DNA from: Chara braunii | Lineage: Eukaryota; Streptophyta; Charophyceae; Charales; Characeae | NCBI GenBank assembly: GCA_003427395.1 | Contig: BFEA01000488.1 | Location: 686,215 to 715,072, forward strand | Direction of reading: 5' to 3' | DNA length: 28,858 bases | Shown: positions 10,206-18,281 of the stretch, in pieces | Numbering within the stretch: position 1 is the first letter of the stretch | Layout: each line of letters starts with the position of its first letter | The notes under the pieces: generated by a model | The model's database searches: none | The model's input: the letters and a program-made list of their open reading frames with translations, nothing else | What the model was told of the DNA's origin: nothing | Program-made: the position numbers and the translations under genes

Positions 10206-10535
10206 CGGGGAAGGGTCCCCCCCTCCCCCCGAGTGCACACGCACACACACAGAGTCAGTTCATATTTGTATGTCTGTCTTCCTTTTGTTGTTTGTCTTCA
10301 GTTATTTTTTGTATGTTCTTCTTCCTTCTGTTATTTGTCTTTCCTCATATTTTTTTCTAAGTATTTTTTATGTGACCGATTGAGCACCTTGAAGTAGTGC
10401 CAAAAACAGTCTGTCATTCCTCGTCTGGAGTGCCTACAACACTCTTAGGGGGGCTTATTTGGTTTTGGGATGTCTGTGTTTCCTGTGGGTGATGATGGAT
10501 GCTTTTCGGAGTGACTCCCTGACTCAATGGGTGGT

Positions 10536-10665
10536 GGAAACCAACAGTCCGCGGTTTTCAATCGTGATGTGAGTGGGTGATGTGTCGCTCTGCTCCGTGT
10601 TGGATGGAAACCAACAGTCTATGGTTTTCAATCGTAATGTTCCGCTCTGCTCCATGTTGGATGCG
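10536..10665. repeat. 70-bp tandem duplication
   Basis: GGAAACCAACAGT...GGTTTTCAATCGT...CGCTCTGCTCC...GTTGGAT occurs at 10536 and again at 10606. The second copy is shorter by about 13 bp. Confidence 0.85.
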
Positions 10666-10968
10666 TGGACTGCCCTGTCAGCGCTCCAGCACTGCCTTGC
10701 TGCCTGTCCCACTCGCTTCACATGTGATTCTCTGCAAGTTGCTGTGTTCGCTGTGTGGTGTGCCCGTGTTGATGGTGTTGCCTTGCGTTTTGCTGCTCCA
10801 CTACCTTACCGCCCATCCGCTGGTCATGCCTTTTGTGTTTGTTGCTCCCGCCCCTTTGTGTTTGGTTGCCTTGTTGGTGTTGCCTTGTGCTTTGCTGCAC
10901 GGTTGCCAGGGTGCTTGTCCGCTCACCCTGTCTTCCCTTGCAGTGTGGTTGTCTTGCTTGTGCTTCCG
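10666..10968. other. No gene; G/T/C-rich with a diverged ~100-bp repeat
   Basis: GGTGTTGCCTTG-C/T-GCTTTGCTGC-like segments occur near 10775 and 10875. Long open frames on the plus strand here extend into the LTR and are composition-driven, with no domain. Confidence 0.5.
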
Positions 10969-11329
10969 TGCAGCGGGCCTTCATCTGCCCTGGCCCACAG
11001 CCACGGCCTATTTGGCTATTTGCCAGTCCGGCCTGTGGGACCAGGCCGTGGCCTGACCCCACAGGCCGTGCGGTTATTCAGTCCAGTTCAGTCCTGCCCG
11101 GTACCACTGTCGGTACCAGTCCAGTCCAGTCCAGTCCAGTCAGTCCGCTGGGGGTATACCCCAGCTGCAGTCTGTTTTGTGGTTCATTCTTCATTTGCAC
11201 AGATTGGAGTACGTGCGTGTTGAGTCTGCGTTGAAGTTGCGCTTTCCCTTCCAGCTCCATCTCCATCTCCCCCATCCTCATCCCTTCGTTTTGATCCTGA
11301 CGGACCACCATCTCGGCGGGTCCGTCACA
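10969..11329 (+). repeat. LTR copy A
   Basis: Starts TGCAGCGGGCC and ends GTCCGTCACA. Homologous throughout to 11794-12145. Contains a 15-bp hairpin (11032-11065), a CAGTC-type pentanucleotide run (about 11110-11145) absent from copy B, and a near-palindrome CTGGGGGTATACCCCAG (11149-11166 region) that holds a TATA core. Confidence 0.78.
11032..11065 (+). other. LTR hairpin with CGTG loop
   Basis: CCTGTGGGACCAGGC (11032-11046) pairs with GCCTGACCCCACAGG (11051-11065) at 13 of 15 positions around loop CGTG. The equivalent in LTR B keeps the loop and outer stem. Confidence 0.6.
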
Positions 11330-11330
11330 C

Positions 11331-11342
11331 TGGTATCAGAGC
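11331..11342 (+). promoter_or_regulatory. Primer-binding site, initiator Met tRNA (copy A)
   Basis: TGGTATCAGAGC is the exact complement of the 3' end of plant initiator Met tRNA and sits one base after the LTR-terminal CA. Pairing may extend weakly (AGG-TTTC) beyond 12 nt. Confidence 0.88.
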
Positions 11343-11402
11343 AGGCTTTCCTCCCTGCTCCTCTCCCCCACCCTCCCCACCTATCAGTTGCCACGTGGCT
11401 TG

Positions 11403-11405
<3 letters not shown>

Positions 11406-11452
<47 letters not shown>
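11406..11452 (+). other. Poly(A) run in the leader, copy A
   Basis: 47 A follow CACGTGGCTTGAGC. The same junction occurs at 12215 in copy B, after which the two copies no longer match. Confidence 0.9.
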
Positions 11453-11457
<5 letters not shown>

Positions 11458-11793
11458 TTAAAGAGATCTGATTCAGCCACACAGTCTGGACCAACTACGT
11501 ATGAGGTTTTGTCAAGCCTAGCCGGACTCAGGTCCGTGAAGACACAACAAATCAGATTCAAAGTGTATTACGTAATGCAAGAAAGAATTGAGTGGTGCTC
11601 AAGGTGCGAGTCAGACGGCGGATCGTGCCGTAAAGTCCGATAACACGTCTCAGGCGAGTGTCCTGGTCCGAAAGCATAAAGTCCGAGTCCCAATCAGATA
11701 GAGCAAGGTAACTGTTGTCAACAAATTTGGCCTGAGAGGCCCTTCTTGTTTGGGCCTGATCCTACTGAGTCCCAAATGGTCCCAGTGGAGTCA
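11453..11793 (+). other. Internal region between the two LTR copies
   Basis: 341 bp without a coding frame or recognised domain. AAAGTCCGA recurs near 11632 and 11679. The bases just before LTR B (CCCAGTGGAGTCA) are only weakly purine-rich, so no convincing polypurine tract is present. Confidence 0.5.
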
Positions 11794-12145
11794 TGTAGCG
11801 GGCCTCCATCTGCCCTGGCCTACAGCCAGGGCCTATTTGGCTATTTGCCAGTTCGGCCTGTGGGACCAGGTCGTGGCCTAACCCCACAGGCCCTGTGCTG
11901 TTCCAGTCCTGCACGATACCACTGTCGGTACGAGGCCATTCCTGTCCAATCAGTCACTCCGCTGGGGGTATACCCCAACTGTTGTTTGTTTTTCGTCATT
12001 CATAATTTTTGCACTTGTTGGAGTATGTGCGGTGTTGAGTCTGCGTCGGAGCTGCACTGTCCCTTCCAGCTCAATCTCCACTTCCTCCTTCCTCTACCCC
12101 TTCGTCTCCATCCTGTCGGACCGCCATCCCGGTGGGTCCGGCACA
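11794..12145 (+). repeat. LTR copy B
   Basis: Starts TGTAGCGGGCC and ends GGGTCCGGCACA. The first and last bases form an imperfect short inverted repeat, as expected of LTR ends. Homology to copy A begins abruptly at TG, which supports this as the true element boundary. Confidence 0.78.
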
Positions 12146-12146
12146 C

Positions 12147-12158
12147 TGGTATCAGAGC
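12147..12158 (+). promoter_or_regulatory. Primer-binding site, initiator Met tRNA (copy B)
   Basis: Second exact TGGTATCAGAGC, again one base after the LTR-terminal CA, followed by ACGGTTTC, which can extend the tRNA match with one gap. Confidence 0.88.
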
Positions 12159-12211
12159 ACGGTTTCCTCCCTGCTCCCCTCACCTCCCTCCACCATTTGC
12201 CACGTGGCTTG

Positions 12212-12214
<3 letters not shown>

Positions 12215-12245
<31 letters not shown>
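12215..12245 (+). other. Poly(A) run in the leader, copy B
   Basis: 31 A at the same leader position as in copy A. Unrelated sequence begins at 12246. Confidence 0.9.
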
Positions 12246-12246
<1 letters not shown>

Positions 12247-12271
12247 GCTCGCCACTTTTGTTTGGTAATGA

Positions 12272-12597
12272 CACCGGTGCACTCTTTCGATTGTAACTTC
12301 TGCACCGGTGGTCCAAATTTATTGATCTTTAGCTTGTTGGAAATCTCTCGAGAAGTCGCTTTCAACAAACTATAGATCGCCTAATTTCGTGTGGTGGTTG
12401 AGGAGCTACAATCTTTCAAAGATCGCAAATTTTTTTTAAGCTCCAAAAAACCACCCGCGCTCGTTTTTGCAACGAGCGCTATTACTCTAGGCAGTGGCTG
12501 ATGATGCGCCTTATCTCGTTGGAAGCGGCTTTCAAAAAGATTTCCAACAAGACCTCTTTTGCCAAATTTCACCCAGCGGGTGAAAAGTTATTGGCAA
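12272..12597. other. Multi-hairpin block
   Basis: At least five inverted repeats lie in 326 bp: CACCGGTGCA (12272-12281)/TGCACCGGTG (12301-12310), perfect; CTTGTTGGAAATCT (12333-12346)/its perfect complement (12538-12551), extending imperfectly to about 40 bp; GTGGTTG-AGGAGCT (12394-12407)/AGCTCC...CCAC (12439-12454); GCGCTCGTT/AACGAGCGC (12457-12479), perfect; TTGCCAAATTTCACCC (12559-12574)/GGGTGAAAAGTTATTGGCAA (12578-12597). Two are nested inside the longest. No protein is encoded. Confidence 0.7.
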
Positions 12598-13330
12598 AAG
12601 AGTTTTTGCCCTCTACATCTCCTCTCTTGACCCGTGACCATCTCCAAAAGTGCCACGTGGCAGTTTGCTGAGGATTTTTTTTTTTTGAAGACCCCCCTGG
12701 CTAGGGGGCTGCACTACAGTGGAACTGGGTGGCTGATCAAGATCTCAGCCAACCCCAGATAATGTGCAGCAGCAGTTCATCACCACCTTGAAGACCCCTT
12801 CTCCCAAGGAGTGTGTGAAGACCAAGATCTTGTGGATCTTGGTGAAGTTGTATGCTCTTGGTTACCCAAGAGCTAGGTATCACCTCTCTCATCCCTAGTC
12901 CACTCTCCCACTCCCTTTTCCCTCTCTCCCCTTCATCATCTGACCTTCTTTTTCTCTCACCGCCACTCATCCATCACCTAATCTCACTCCTCTCTCCACT
13001 TTTCTTATTTCTCTCTTCTCTTCACTAATCTCTCATCCCCTTCACTCTTTCTCCATCCACTACCATATTTTTACTCTCTCCTCTCCCAACCTCACTCTCC
13101 TTGCTTCTTTTCCCTACTTCTCTCCTCTCCTTCCCCTTAATCTCTCATACCCTTCCCTTTTCACTCATCTCCCACCATCTTTTTCTCTCCTCTCTCTCCA
13201 CTCACCTTCTTTTACTAATCTCTCACTCTTTTCTTATTTTCTGATTTATTTTTTTTTTATTTTATTTATTCTGAAAATTCAAAATTTTCTGCGGCACCCT
13301 AAAATCTGATTAGGACTTAGCTATTCTTGC
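12598..13330. other. Palindromes and a CT-rich tract, no gene recognised
   Basis: TGCCACGTGGCA (12651-12662) is a perfect palindrome, and CCCCC-TGGCTA-GGGGG lies near 12694. 12880-13230 is almost pure pyrimidine on the plus strand. No domain seen on either strand. The tract could be a 5' UTR-like leader of the gag-like frame downstream, but that is conjecture. Confidence 0.45.
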
Positions 13331-13710
13331 TTTCGGTACATATTTTGACCCCGTGGGAGTAACGAAATGCTGCCGAAATTTTATGTTTTCTTCATACTTA
13401 GTCTTTTTCAGCACATTTTGACCCCTTTGGGGTAGCGAAGTGCTGGCATAATCTTCTTATTTTTCTTTCTTCTTCACGGCACACTTCGACCCCATGGGGG
13501 TAACGAAATGCTGCCGAATTTTTTGAAAAATTCCAAAACTTAGCTTCTCTTCACTCTCCTCCACCTCCTTATTTATTAATTTATTTACTTATTTATTTTT
13601 CTGAAAATTTTAATTTGCGGCATTTTAAAAGTTAGTGTGTTCCTCTTGCATTTTCCTTCCTCTTGGCACATTTTTGACCCCATGCGGGGTGGGAAAATGC
13701 TATCGAAAAT
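13331..13710. repeat. Four spaced copies of a hairpin repeat (GACCCC...GGGG)
   Basis: Copies start near 13331, 13409, 13477 and 13665. Each has CATTTTGACCCC, a short loop, GGGG, then CGAAATG-CTG or a variant, so each folds on itself. Outer stems differ: TTTCGG/CCGAAA in copy 1, CAGCAC/GTGCTG in copy 2, CGGC/GCCG in copy 3, CATTTT/AAAATG in copy 4. Flanking CTGAAAATT...GCGGCA at 13272 and 13602 shows a larger duplication. Intervening DNA is T-rich. Confidence 0.75.
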
Positions 13711-13897
13711 TCCAAAAAAATAAATATTCTCTCTCTCCTCACTCTTTACATTTTATTTATTTACTTATTTTTATTTATTCTTTTATTTTATTTTTATCTC
13801 GAAATTTTATTGTTTATTCTATTTTCTTTCCCCCCCCCCTTTCCATTTTATCTTTTTCTTGATTAGGTCGCCGCTACCCTCCCCTAACCACTTAAAC

Positions 13898-13960
13898 TCC
13901 AGTTAGGGTTTTTTTAGGGTTTTTCTAGGGTTTAGGGTTCTTCTAAACCCCCTACTCTCC
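13898..13960 (+). repeat. Short telomere-like / telo-box cluster
   Basis: AGGGTTT-like words occur several times, including AGGGTTTAGGG. The repeats are irregular, so this is not a telomere. Telo-boxes are known in plant promoters and leaders, and interstitial telomeric remnants look alike. Confidence 0.5.
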
Positions 13961-14012
13961 CACCTCCTCCCGTCGGGCACCCTGAACCCGAACGGCTCCT
14001 CCCCCCTCGAGC

Positions 14013-14050
14013 GATTTGGCGCGTTCTTCTCACACGCGACCCGCCAAATC
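14013..14050 (+). other. Hairpin upstream of the gag-like frame
   Basis: GATTTGGCG (14013-14021) pairs perfectly with CGCCAAATC (14042-14050). It lies 112 bp before the ATG at 14163. Confidence 0.6.
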
Positions 14051-14162
14051 CGGGGTGAGCCGACTCACACACTCACTCCGCTCCCGCGGTCCCCTTCCTT
14101 TTATCGGCGGACCCCTCTCCCCCCACACCCCCGTGAGCTCTGCCTGCCTTTCCCTTCTGACC

Positions 14163-14792
14163 ATGGAAGGGAGTTCCTTTGAGGAGATCACCGCGGCGCC
14201 GTCCACCTCCCAGGTGAGCGTTCAGCCAGCGGGTCAGGGTCAGGCCCATGCGGACACGATGGACCTTCATGCCACCCTCGTAGCGATTCATGCGCAACTT
14301 AGTATGCTTGGACCGTTGCAAGTGCAAATCAATGCACTTGCCCTTGACATCAACCGCCTCAAGGGCTCTCCTCATCACTCTCCCCACCGCTCTCATACCC
14401 CATCCCCTACCGGCTCCGAGTCCGGCTCCCCACGACTCCAGAGTCGGAGACATCGTGGTTCCCCTTCCTCTACGGGCCAGGCCCAACACTCCCTCGCAGA
14501 AGTGGCGAGTGCCGCTGCCGCTCAGACCACCCCGTCTGTTGCGGCAGTTCTCCCGGCCACGGTCGCCCTTACCGTCTCTACTACTGCCGTAGGTGCTGCG
14601 GTCAGGGTACCGCCTCGAGGCCCAGCAGTTTCATCGACCCACACCGGTGTTGCTTCCCAGCTTCCCGCACCGGTCGCGGCAATACGGCTCCACCCTCTTC
14701 TTCGCGCCTTTGTCCCCCCACCCCCACAGCAGGGTACCGCCCAGGCTGGGATTTATATAAGTCCAAATATGAAAGCAGAAGTAATTTTTTAA
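14163..14792 (+). CDS. Possible retrotransposon gag-like N-terminal fragment, truncated by satellite
   Basis: Open frame of 209 codons. The start is the ATG at 14163 in good context (GACCATGG); the same frame is open upstream but only from non-ATG codons. Residues about 30-70 (MDLHATL...QINALALDINRLKG) have spaced Leu/Ile and could form a coiled coil. Residues 70-120 are Ser/Pro/Arg-rich (RSHTPSPTGSESGSP), and the rest is Ala/Val/Pro-rich. This is the style of many plant gag N-termini, but no capsid or CCHC motif is present. The last 15 or so residues come from the AT-rich satellite that begins near 14747, so the natural C-terminus is missing. It could instead be a host gene fragment or a chance frame. 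Confidence 0.4.
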   Translation: MEGSSFEEITAAPSTSQVSVQPAGQGQAHADTMDLHATLVAIHAQLSMLGPLQVQINALALDINRLKGSPHHSPHRSHTPSPTGSESGSPRLQSRRHRGSPSSTGQAQHSLAEVASAAAAQTTPSVAAVLPATVALTVSTTAVGAAVRVPPRGPAVSSTHTGVASQLPAPVAAIRLHPLLRAFVPPPPQQGTAQAGIYISPNMKAEVIF

Positions 14793-15290
14793 CTCTGGAC
14801 AATCAAATTTTGTCTAACTCCCTGAATGAGTAAAAATTTGGGCAGCACTCCCTTTAGAAAGGGAGACTTCCCAGATTTATACTAAGTCAGATATGAATTG
14901 AAAGAACAACTTGACTTCAACTTAGACAATATATAACTAACTTCTTAGTTTTTGAGAAATTTCGGCAGCACTCCCTTTAAAAAAGTTTTATTCCAAAATT
15001 TATACACGGCTAAGTTCAGAATTTGAAAGTAACCTTGACTTCTCAAAGTCAATTTTTTGTCGAGCTCCCTGAATTAACAAAAAATTGGGTAGCATTCCTT
15101 TTAGAAAATGAGACTTTTCATATTTTTACTAGGTCAGATATAAAGAAAAGACAAGTTGAACTTTGACAAGTCAACAATTGACTATCTCCTTGAATTTGTA
15201 GAAATTTCGGTAGCGCTTCCCATAGAGAAAGTAGCTTGCCAAGATTTATACAAAGCCAAGTACAAAAAAAATGATTCCAAAAAATGCGAG
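14747..15290. repeat. 124-bp AT-rich satellite, about 4.4 copies
   Basis: The landmark ATTTAT (or ATTTTTAC) with a following AGTCAGATAT-like word falls at 14751, 14875, 14998, 15122 and 15244, spacings 124, 123, 124 and 122. Each unit also has TTGACTT-like words, CTCCCTGAAT, AAATTT-C/G-GGCAGCACTCCCTTTAGAAA and variants. Divergence between units is considerable. The array begins abruptly inside the preceding open frame. Confidence 0.9.
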
Positions 15291-16199
15291 AATTGATCTA
15301 AGTAAAAAAAACTTAGCTCAGAAAATGCAGGAATTGGAACTAACTCCTATAGCTCTAGCACATGGCGAGCGACTAAAGCAACTACCTATCAAACTGAAAC
15401 TCAGACCAACTAGTAACCTCACTCAGCCATATGCAGGCCAAATTACAAAGGTAAGTACTCTCACCATCCCAACTTTATCCGGACGGTCGGGACTTAACTT
15501 TCGAGAGCGGAAGAGTAGAGAACACGATGCTCAAGATACCTTCAAAATAAGAGTAATATAATGAACTCGAGCGTCACGAATAGGTATTTTCTGGTTATAC
15601 TGACACTGTATCAGAATCGCTGCTACTGTTCTAGCGCTTAGTACCCAATCTATACTACTAAGCCCAACTAGCCTACTTAGATTCATGCAGCTAGGTCCTA
15701 CCGAAGCTAGATGCCAACGCAAATGATACTGTCACCAATGCCGACTGCCCGCATACACCAGGTACGTTCTCTCTCCTTCGCCTCTCCCTGTGTCGTCCTT
15801 CTGTTCTCACTGTGTTCGAAACTCTTTCCCTCATCTTGCCTTCTCGCTTCCTCAACCCTCTCTTTCTGTGTATGCGCAGTGTGACTGGCCTTCCGTTACT
15901 TTAATCGGCAGGATGAGCAAAATCGAATGATTCTCTTGCTATTATACGGGACGATACCTTCATCTAAGACTTCGATCTTCCCGTACAGCCCGCGCAGCTC
16001 CTACCGCCCATACCGATAGATTCATTGCTCAGCTCAAAACCCTCGTCGTGGCCATCGAATTAGCAACGACCCAGTCCCCTGATTAGAGCTTCCCTTCGCT
16101 CAAATCCGCTTACAAACGAGCTAGCTCCGTCTCTCCGACTGGGCACTGCTCAGCCTCCGCCATCCCCATCGCGCACTGACTTTCTCTGTCAACTCTCGT
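15291..16199. other. No gene recognised
   Basis: The short frame at 15271-15561 starts in the satellite and has no domain. AAAATGC-GAATTG words repeat at about 15283 and 15325. From 15760 the DNA turns pyrimidine-rich and grades into the hairpin array. Confidence 0.4.
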
Positions 16200-17400
16200 T
16201 TTACTAACACCCACCCAATCTAATCTTCCTAATGGATTCGCCCTACCTTAAAATGCCGAAATGACATCTTCCCTCACCCTTTTCCGTTAGGAATCGGGTG
16301 AGATATATACGTTGTTTCATTCTTCCTCCCTTCCTAAACGTATCTGGCGCAATAACTCCGCCAGATTCACTCCTCACTTCCAACCTCACTCCTCGCAGTC
16401 TATCTCCCCTCTAACTCTTTTCCTACTGATCACCCTCCAAATCTAAGTCTACCATTCAACTCGCCTCCTTCTCAAACCCCAACTTTGACTCTTGGTTTGT
16501 TCGATTCCATTAAGGATCGAACCAACTACGTACTCTCCCGCCCACCATATCTCTTCTCTCGACATATCCTGACGCAGCTCGTTTCATACTAACTTCTAAT
16601 TTACTAACTTTCATCTAAGACTAACGTAAAAGTCGGAGTTGTCGTGGCCTAAAACCCCAACTTATCATCTCGTTCCGCTCGATTTCATCAGGAATCGAGT
16701 GAAATATCGATTCTCTTCTCCCCACCGTCCCTCCTTCCGCCATAGTTCAGCGCACCTATATCTTTATCTAACTCTAATTCTAATCAACTAAACCCAAAAC
16801 TAACTACCCCATCGGAACCGCCCTGCCCAAGAACTTCGGTGTAGTATGTTACCTCACTCGAATCCATCGAGGATCGAGTGAGATTCGAATCTTTCACTCC
16901 CACCTTCGCCAATCCCCGCCATAGCTCCGCGCGGGGCTTGTCTTCACTAATTTCTATTCTACTAACCTACCGCTAGAACTAACACCACCGTTCAACTCGC
17001 CCGGGGCAAGACCTCCGAAGTTGCCATTTTCTCCGCCCGTTTCTAATGAACAACGGACGATATCTTCACTTTCAGCTCCCTCCTACTCCCGCTATGTCTC
17101 CTTCCTTTCCTCCAGTGAACCCGGCGCAAAAATACGTCCGGATTCACCGCCTCTCCTTTGCTGCCAAACGCTACCGGTAACCCGGCTTCCCCGTTGCCTC
17201 GCTGCCTGCACTTCGTCGTTTTCCCTCCGGATGAACCCAGCGTGAGATCGCGGCCAGGTTCATTCCCTCTTCCCTGCCATCTTCCATCTGCCCTCGAACC
17301 TACAGCGTCCGTCCGCCCGCTGCACTATCGCTCGCCCACTACGCAACACTGTCTGCCCAGCCCCTCCTGTATGCATCTAGCCCGGATTCATACCGGGTTC
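16200..17400. repeat. Tandem array of ~180-bp units each carrying a hairpin with changing stem
   Basis: Equivalent hairpins start at 16273, 16499, 16678, 16853 and 17037 (spacings 226, 179, 175, 184). Stems: CTCACCC/GGGTGAG (16273-16302), GTTCGAT/ATCGAAC (16499-16522), CTCGATT/AATCGAG (16678-16699), CTCACTCGA/TCGAGTGAG (16853-16882), CCGTT/AACGG (17037-17056). In the first four the loop region keeps C-R-T-Y-R-R-GG-like sequence (CCATTAAGG, TCATCAGG, CCATCGAGG). A second hairpin follows in several units: TCTGGCG/CGCCAGA (16343-16365), CCCCGC/GCGGGG (16914-16936), GTGAACCCGG/CCGGATTCAC (17115-17147), ATGAACC/GGTTCAT (17231-17263). Sequences between hairpins share CTAACTTCTAAT-like words. No protein domain is seen. 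Confidence 0.72.
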
Positions 17401-17635
17401 ATCCCCTTCCTTTCTTTTTACTCGCTGCCCCGGCTTCACGTCTGTCGCTACCCTACTTCAGCGCCCGTCGCCGCCCTGCGCCGTTGTCCTTACCACCGGC
17501 CAGCCAGCGCACGTTGCTGTCTTCTTCCTAGCGCCTGCTGCCTCTCGCTCCTCCAACACTCCTGCTGCGCAACGCTGCCCGCTGCCTGCCTCCTAGTTCC
17601 CGTCGTAGCGCTTGGCCCCACAGCGCACTAAGTGA
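17401..17635. other. C-rich stretch, no gene recognised
   Basis: Compositionally similar to the hairpin array, but I could not place further clear stems. The open frame at 17158-17631 is Pro/Ser/Cys-rich low complexity. Confidence 0.4.
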
Positions 17636-18180
17636 GATTCTGAGGGGAACCAGCTACTAGCCGGCTCGATTAGTCTGTCGCTCCTATACCCAAGTCCGAC
17701 GGCCGGCCCATACACAGCAGCGGCACATCGGCCCTCACAGCATTTCCAGGCGCCCCGCCTAAGCAGAGCCGCCTCCCCCTTTCGGGTTCCCAACGGGTGG
17801 CTCACACAGACTCCGGCCACAGTTCCAGGGCGCGGGCTGCAAGCCCGTAGCACGGTCTCTGGTGCCGCAGGCCCTGGCGCCGACCTTAGGGGTAGTTGCA
17901 ATTATTCAGATGCGGACTTTAGAGGACCAATGTGGGGGAAGGGCTTCGCGCGACAAATTTTCTGCAGCCCGCGACACACCCTGATGCATGACCCACCCCC
18001 TTTCTGCATCTGACGGGCACGCACACCCTCAAGCTCCTCACGACACATCACGATGGGTGGTCGGCACACCTACACAAGGTCCGGGCCACCCGGATTTTCT
18101 CCTTTGCGTGGGCTAACCACCCCTTCGGCTCGTATGCACGTCTAACCCCTCGGTCCGTGTTTCAAGACGGACAAGGCCGA
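17636..18180 (-). pseudogene. Divergent large-subunit (25S/28S) rRNA fragment, antisense
   Basis: On the minus strand the right part (about 18135-18180) reads CCGTCTTGAAACACGGACC, a hallmark of eukaryotic nuclear LSU rRNA, followed by a diverged match to GAGTCTGACATGTG-CGAG. The left part (about 17636-17840) reads, in the expected order, a diverged GTGTGAGC...GGGAACCCGAAAG, then GACTTGGGTATAGG-GCGA-AGACTAATCGA, then CTAGTAGCTGGTTCCC. Between these anchors are about 200 bases more than expected, including a second loosely similar GGTGTGCGTGCCCGTC segment. Order and strand fit the 25S core, but substitutions fall in normally invariant bases, so this is probably an old rDNA-derived pseudogene and not a working rRNA. 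The minus frame overlapping it is not coding. Confidence 0.75.
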
Positions 18181-18281
18181 GGGAACTTTGCCGGCATTTC
18201 AAGCCCGCCTAAATCCGCAAGTCAACCAAAAGAGGTACGTGCTTAAGGTCCTCAACTACCGCGGCGGCCATCCGTGGCCGG

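Larger units (their letters stand above)
10969..12245 (+). mobile_element. Non-autonomous LTR retrotransposon (TRIM/LARD-like), tandem LTR-leader units
   Basis: Two copies of one unit lie in the same orientation. Each has an LTR of about 350-360 bp starting TG and ending CA, one base, then a 12-nt initiator-Met tRNA primer-binding site, then about 65-75 bp of shared leader ending CACGTGGCTTGAGC and a poly(A) run. Between the units is non-coding internal sequence (11453-11793). Nothing codes for gag or pol, so it must have depended on another element. The layout can be read as LTR-internal-LTR-partial internal, or as two insertions of the same LTR-leader-poly(A) unit. No target-site duplication was found around either unit. 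Confidence 0.75.

Noticed and set aside
10573-11223. Plus-strand open frame of 216 codons
   Set aside because: Cys/Val/Ser-rich, driven by G/T/C composition, and it crosses the LTR boundary at 10969 with no domain.
11746-12375. Plus-strand open frame of 209 codons
   Set aside because: Runs through LTR B and translates the poly(A) as poly-Lys; not a gene.
13898-13960. True telomere or chromosome end
   Set aside because: Only a few irregular AGGGTTT words, with unrelated sequence on both sides.
16200-17400. CRISPR array, because of regularly spaced palindromic repeats
   Set aside because: Units are about 180 bp, the spacers are themselves homologous, and the context is eukaryotic with no cas genes.
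17593-17901. Minus-strand open frame of 102 codons
   Set aside because: Lies on the rRNA-like fragment, whose conserved blocks explain the sequence better.
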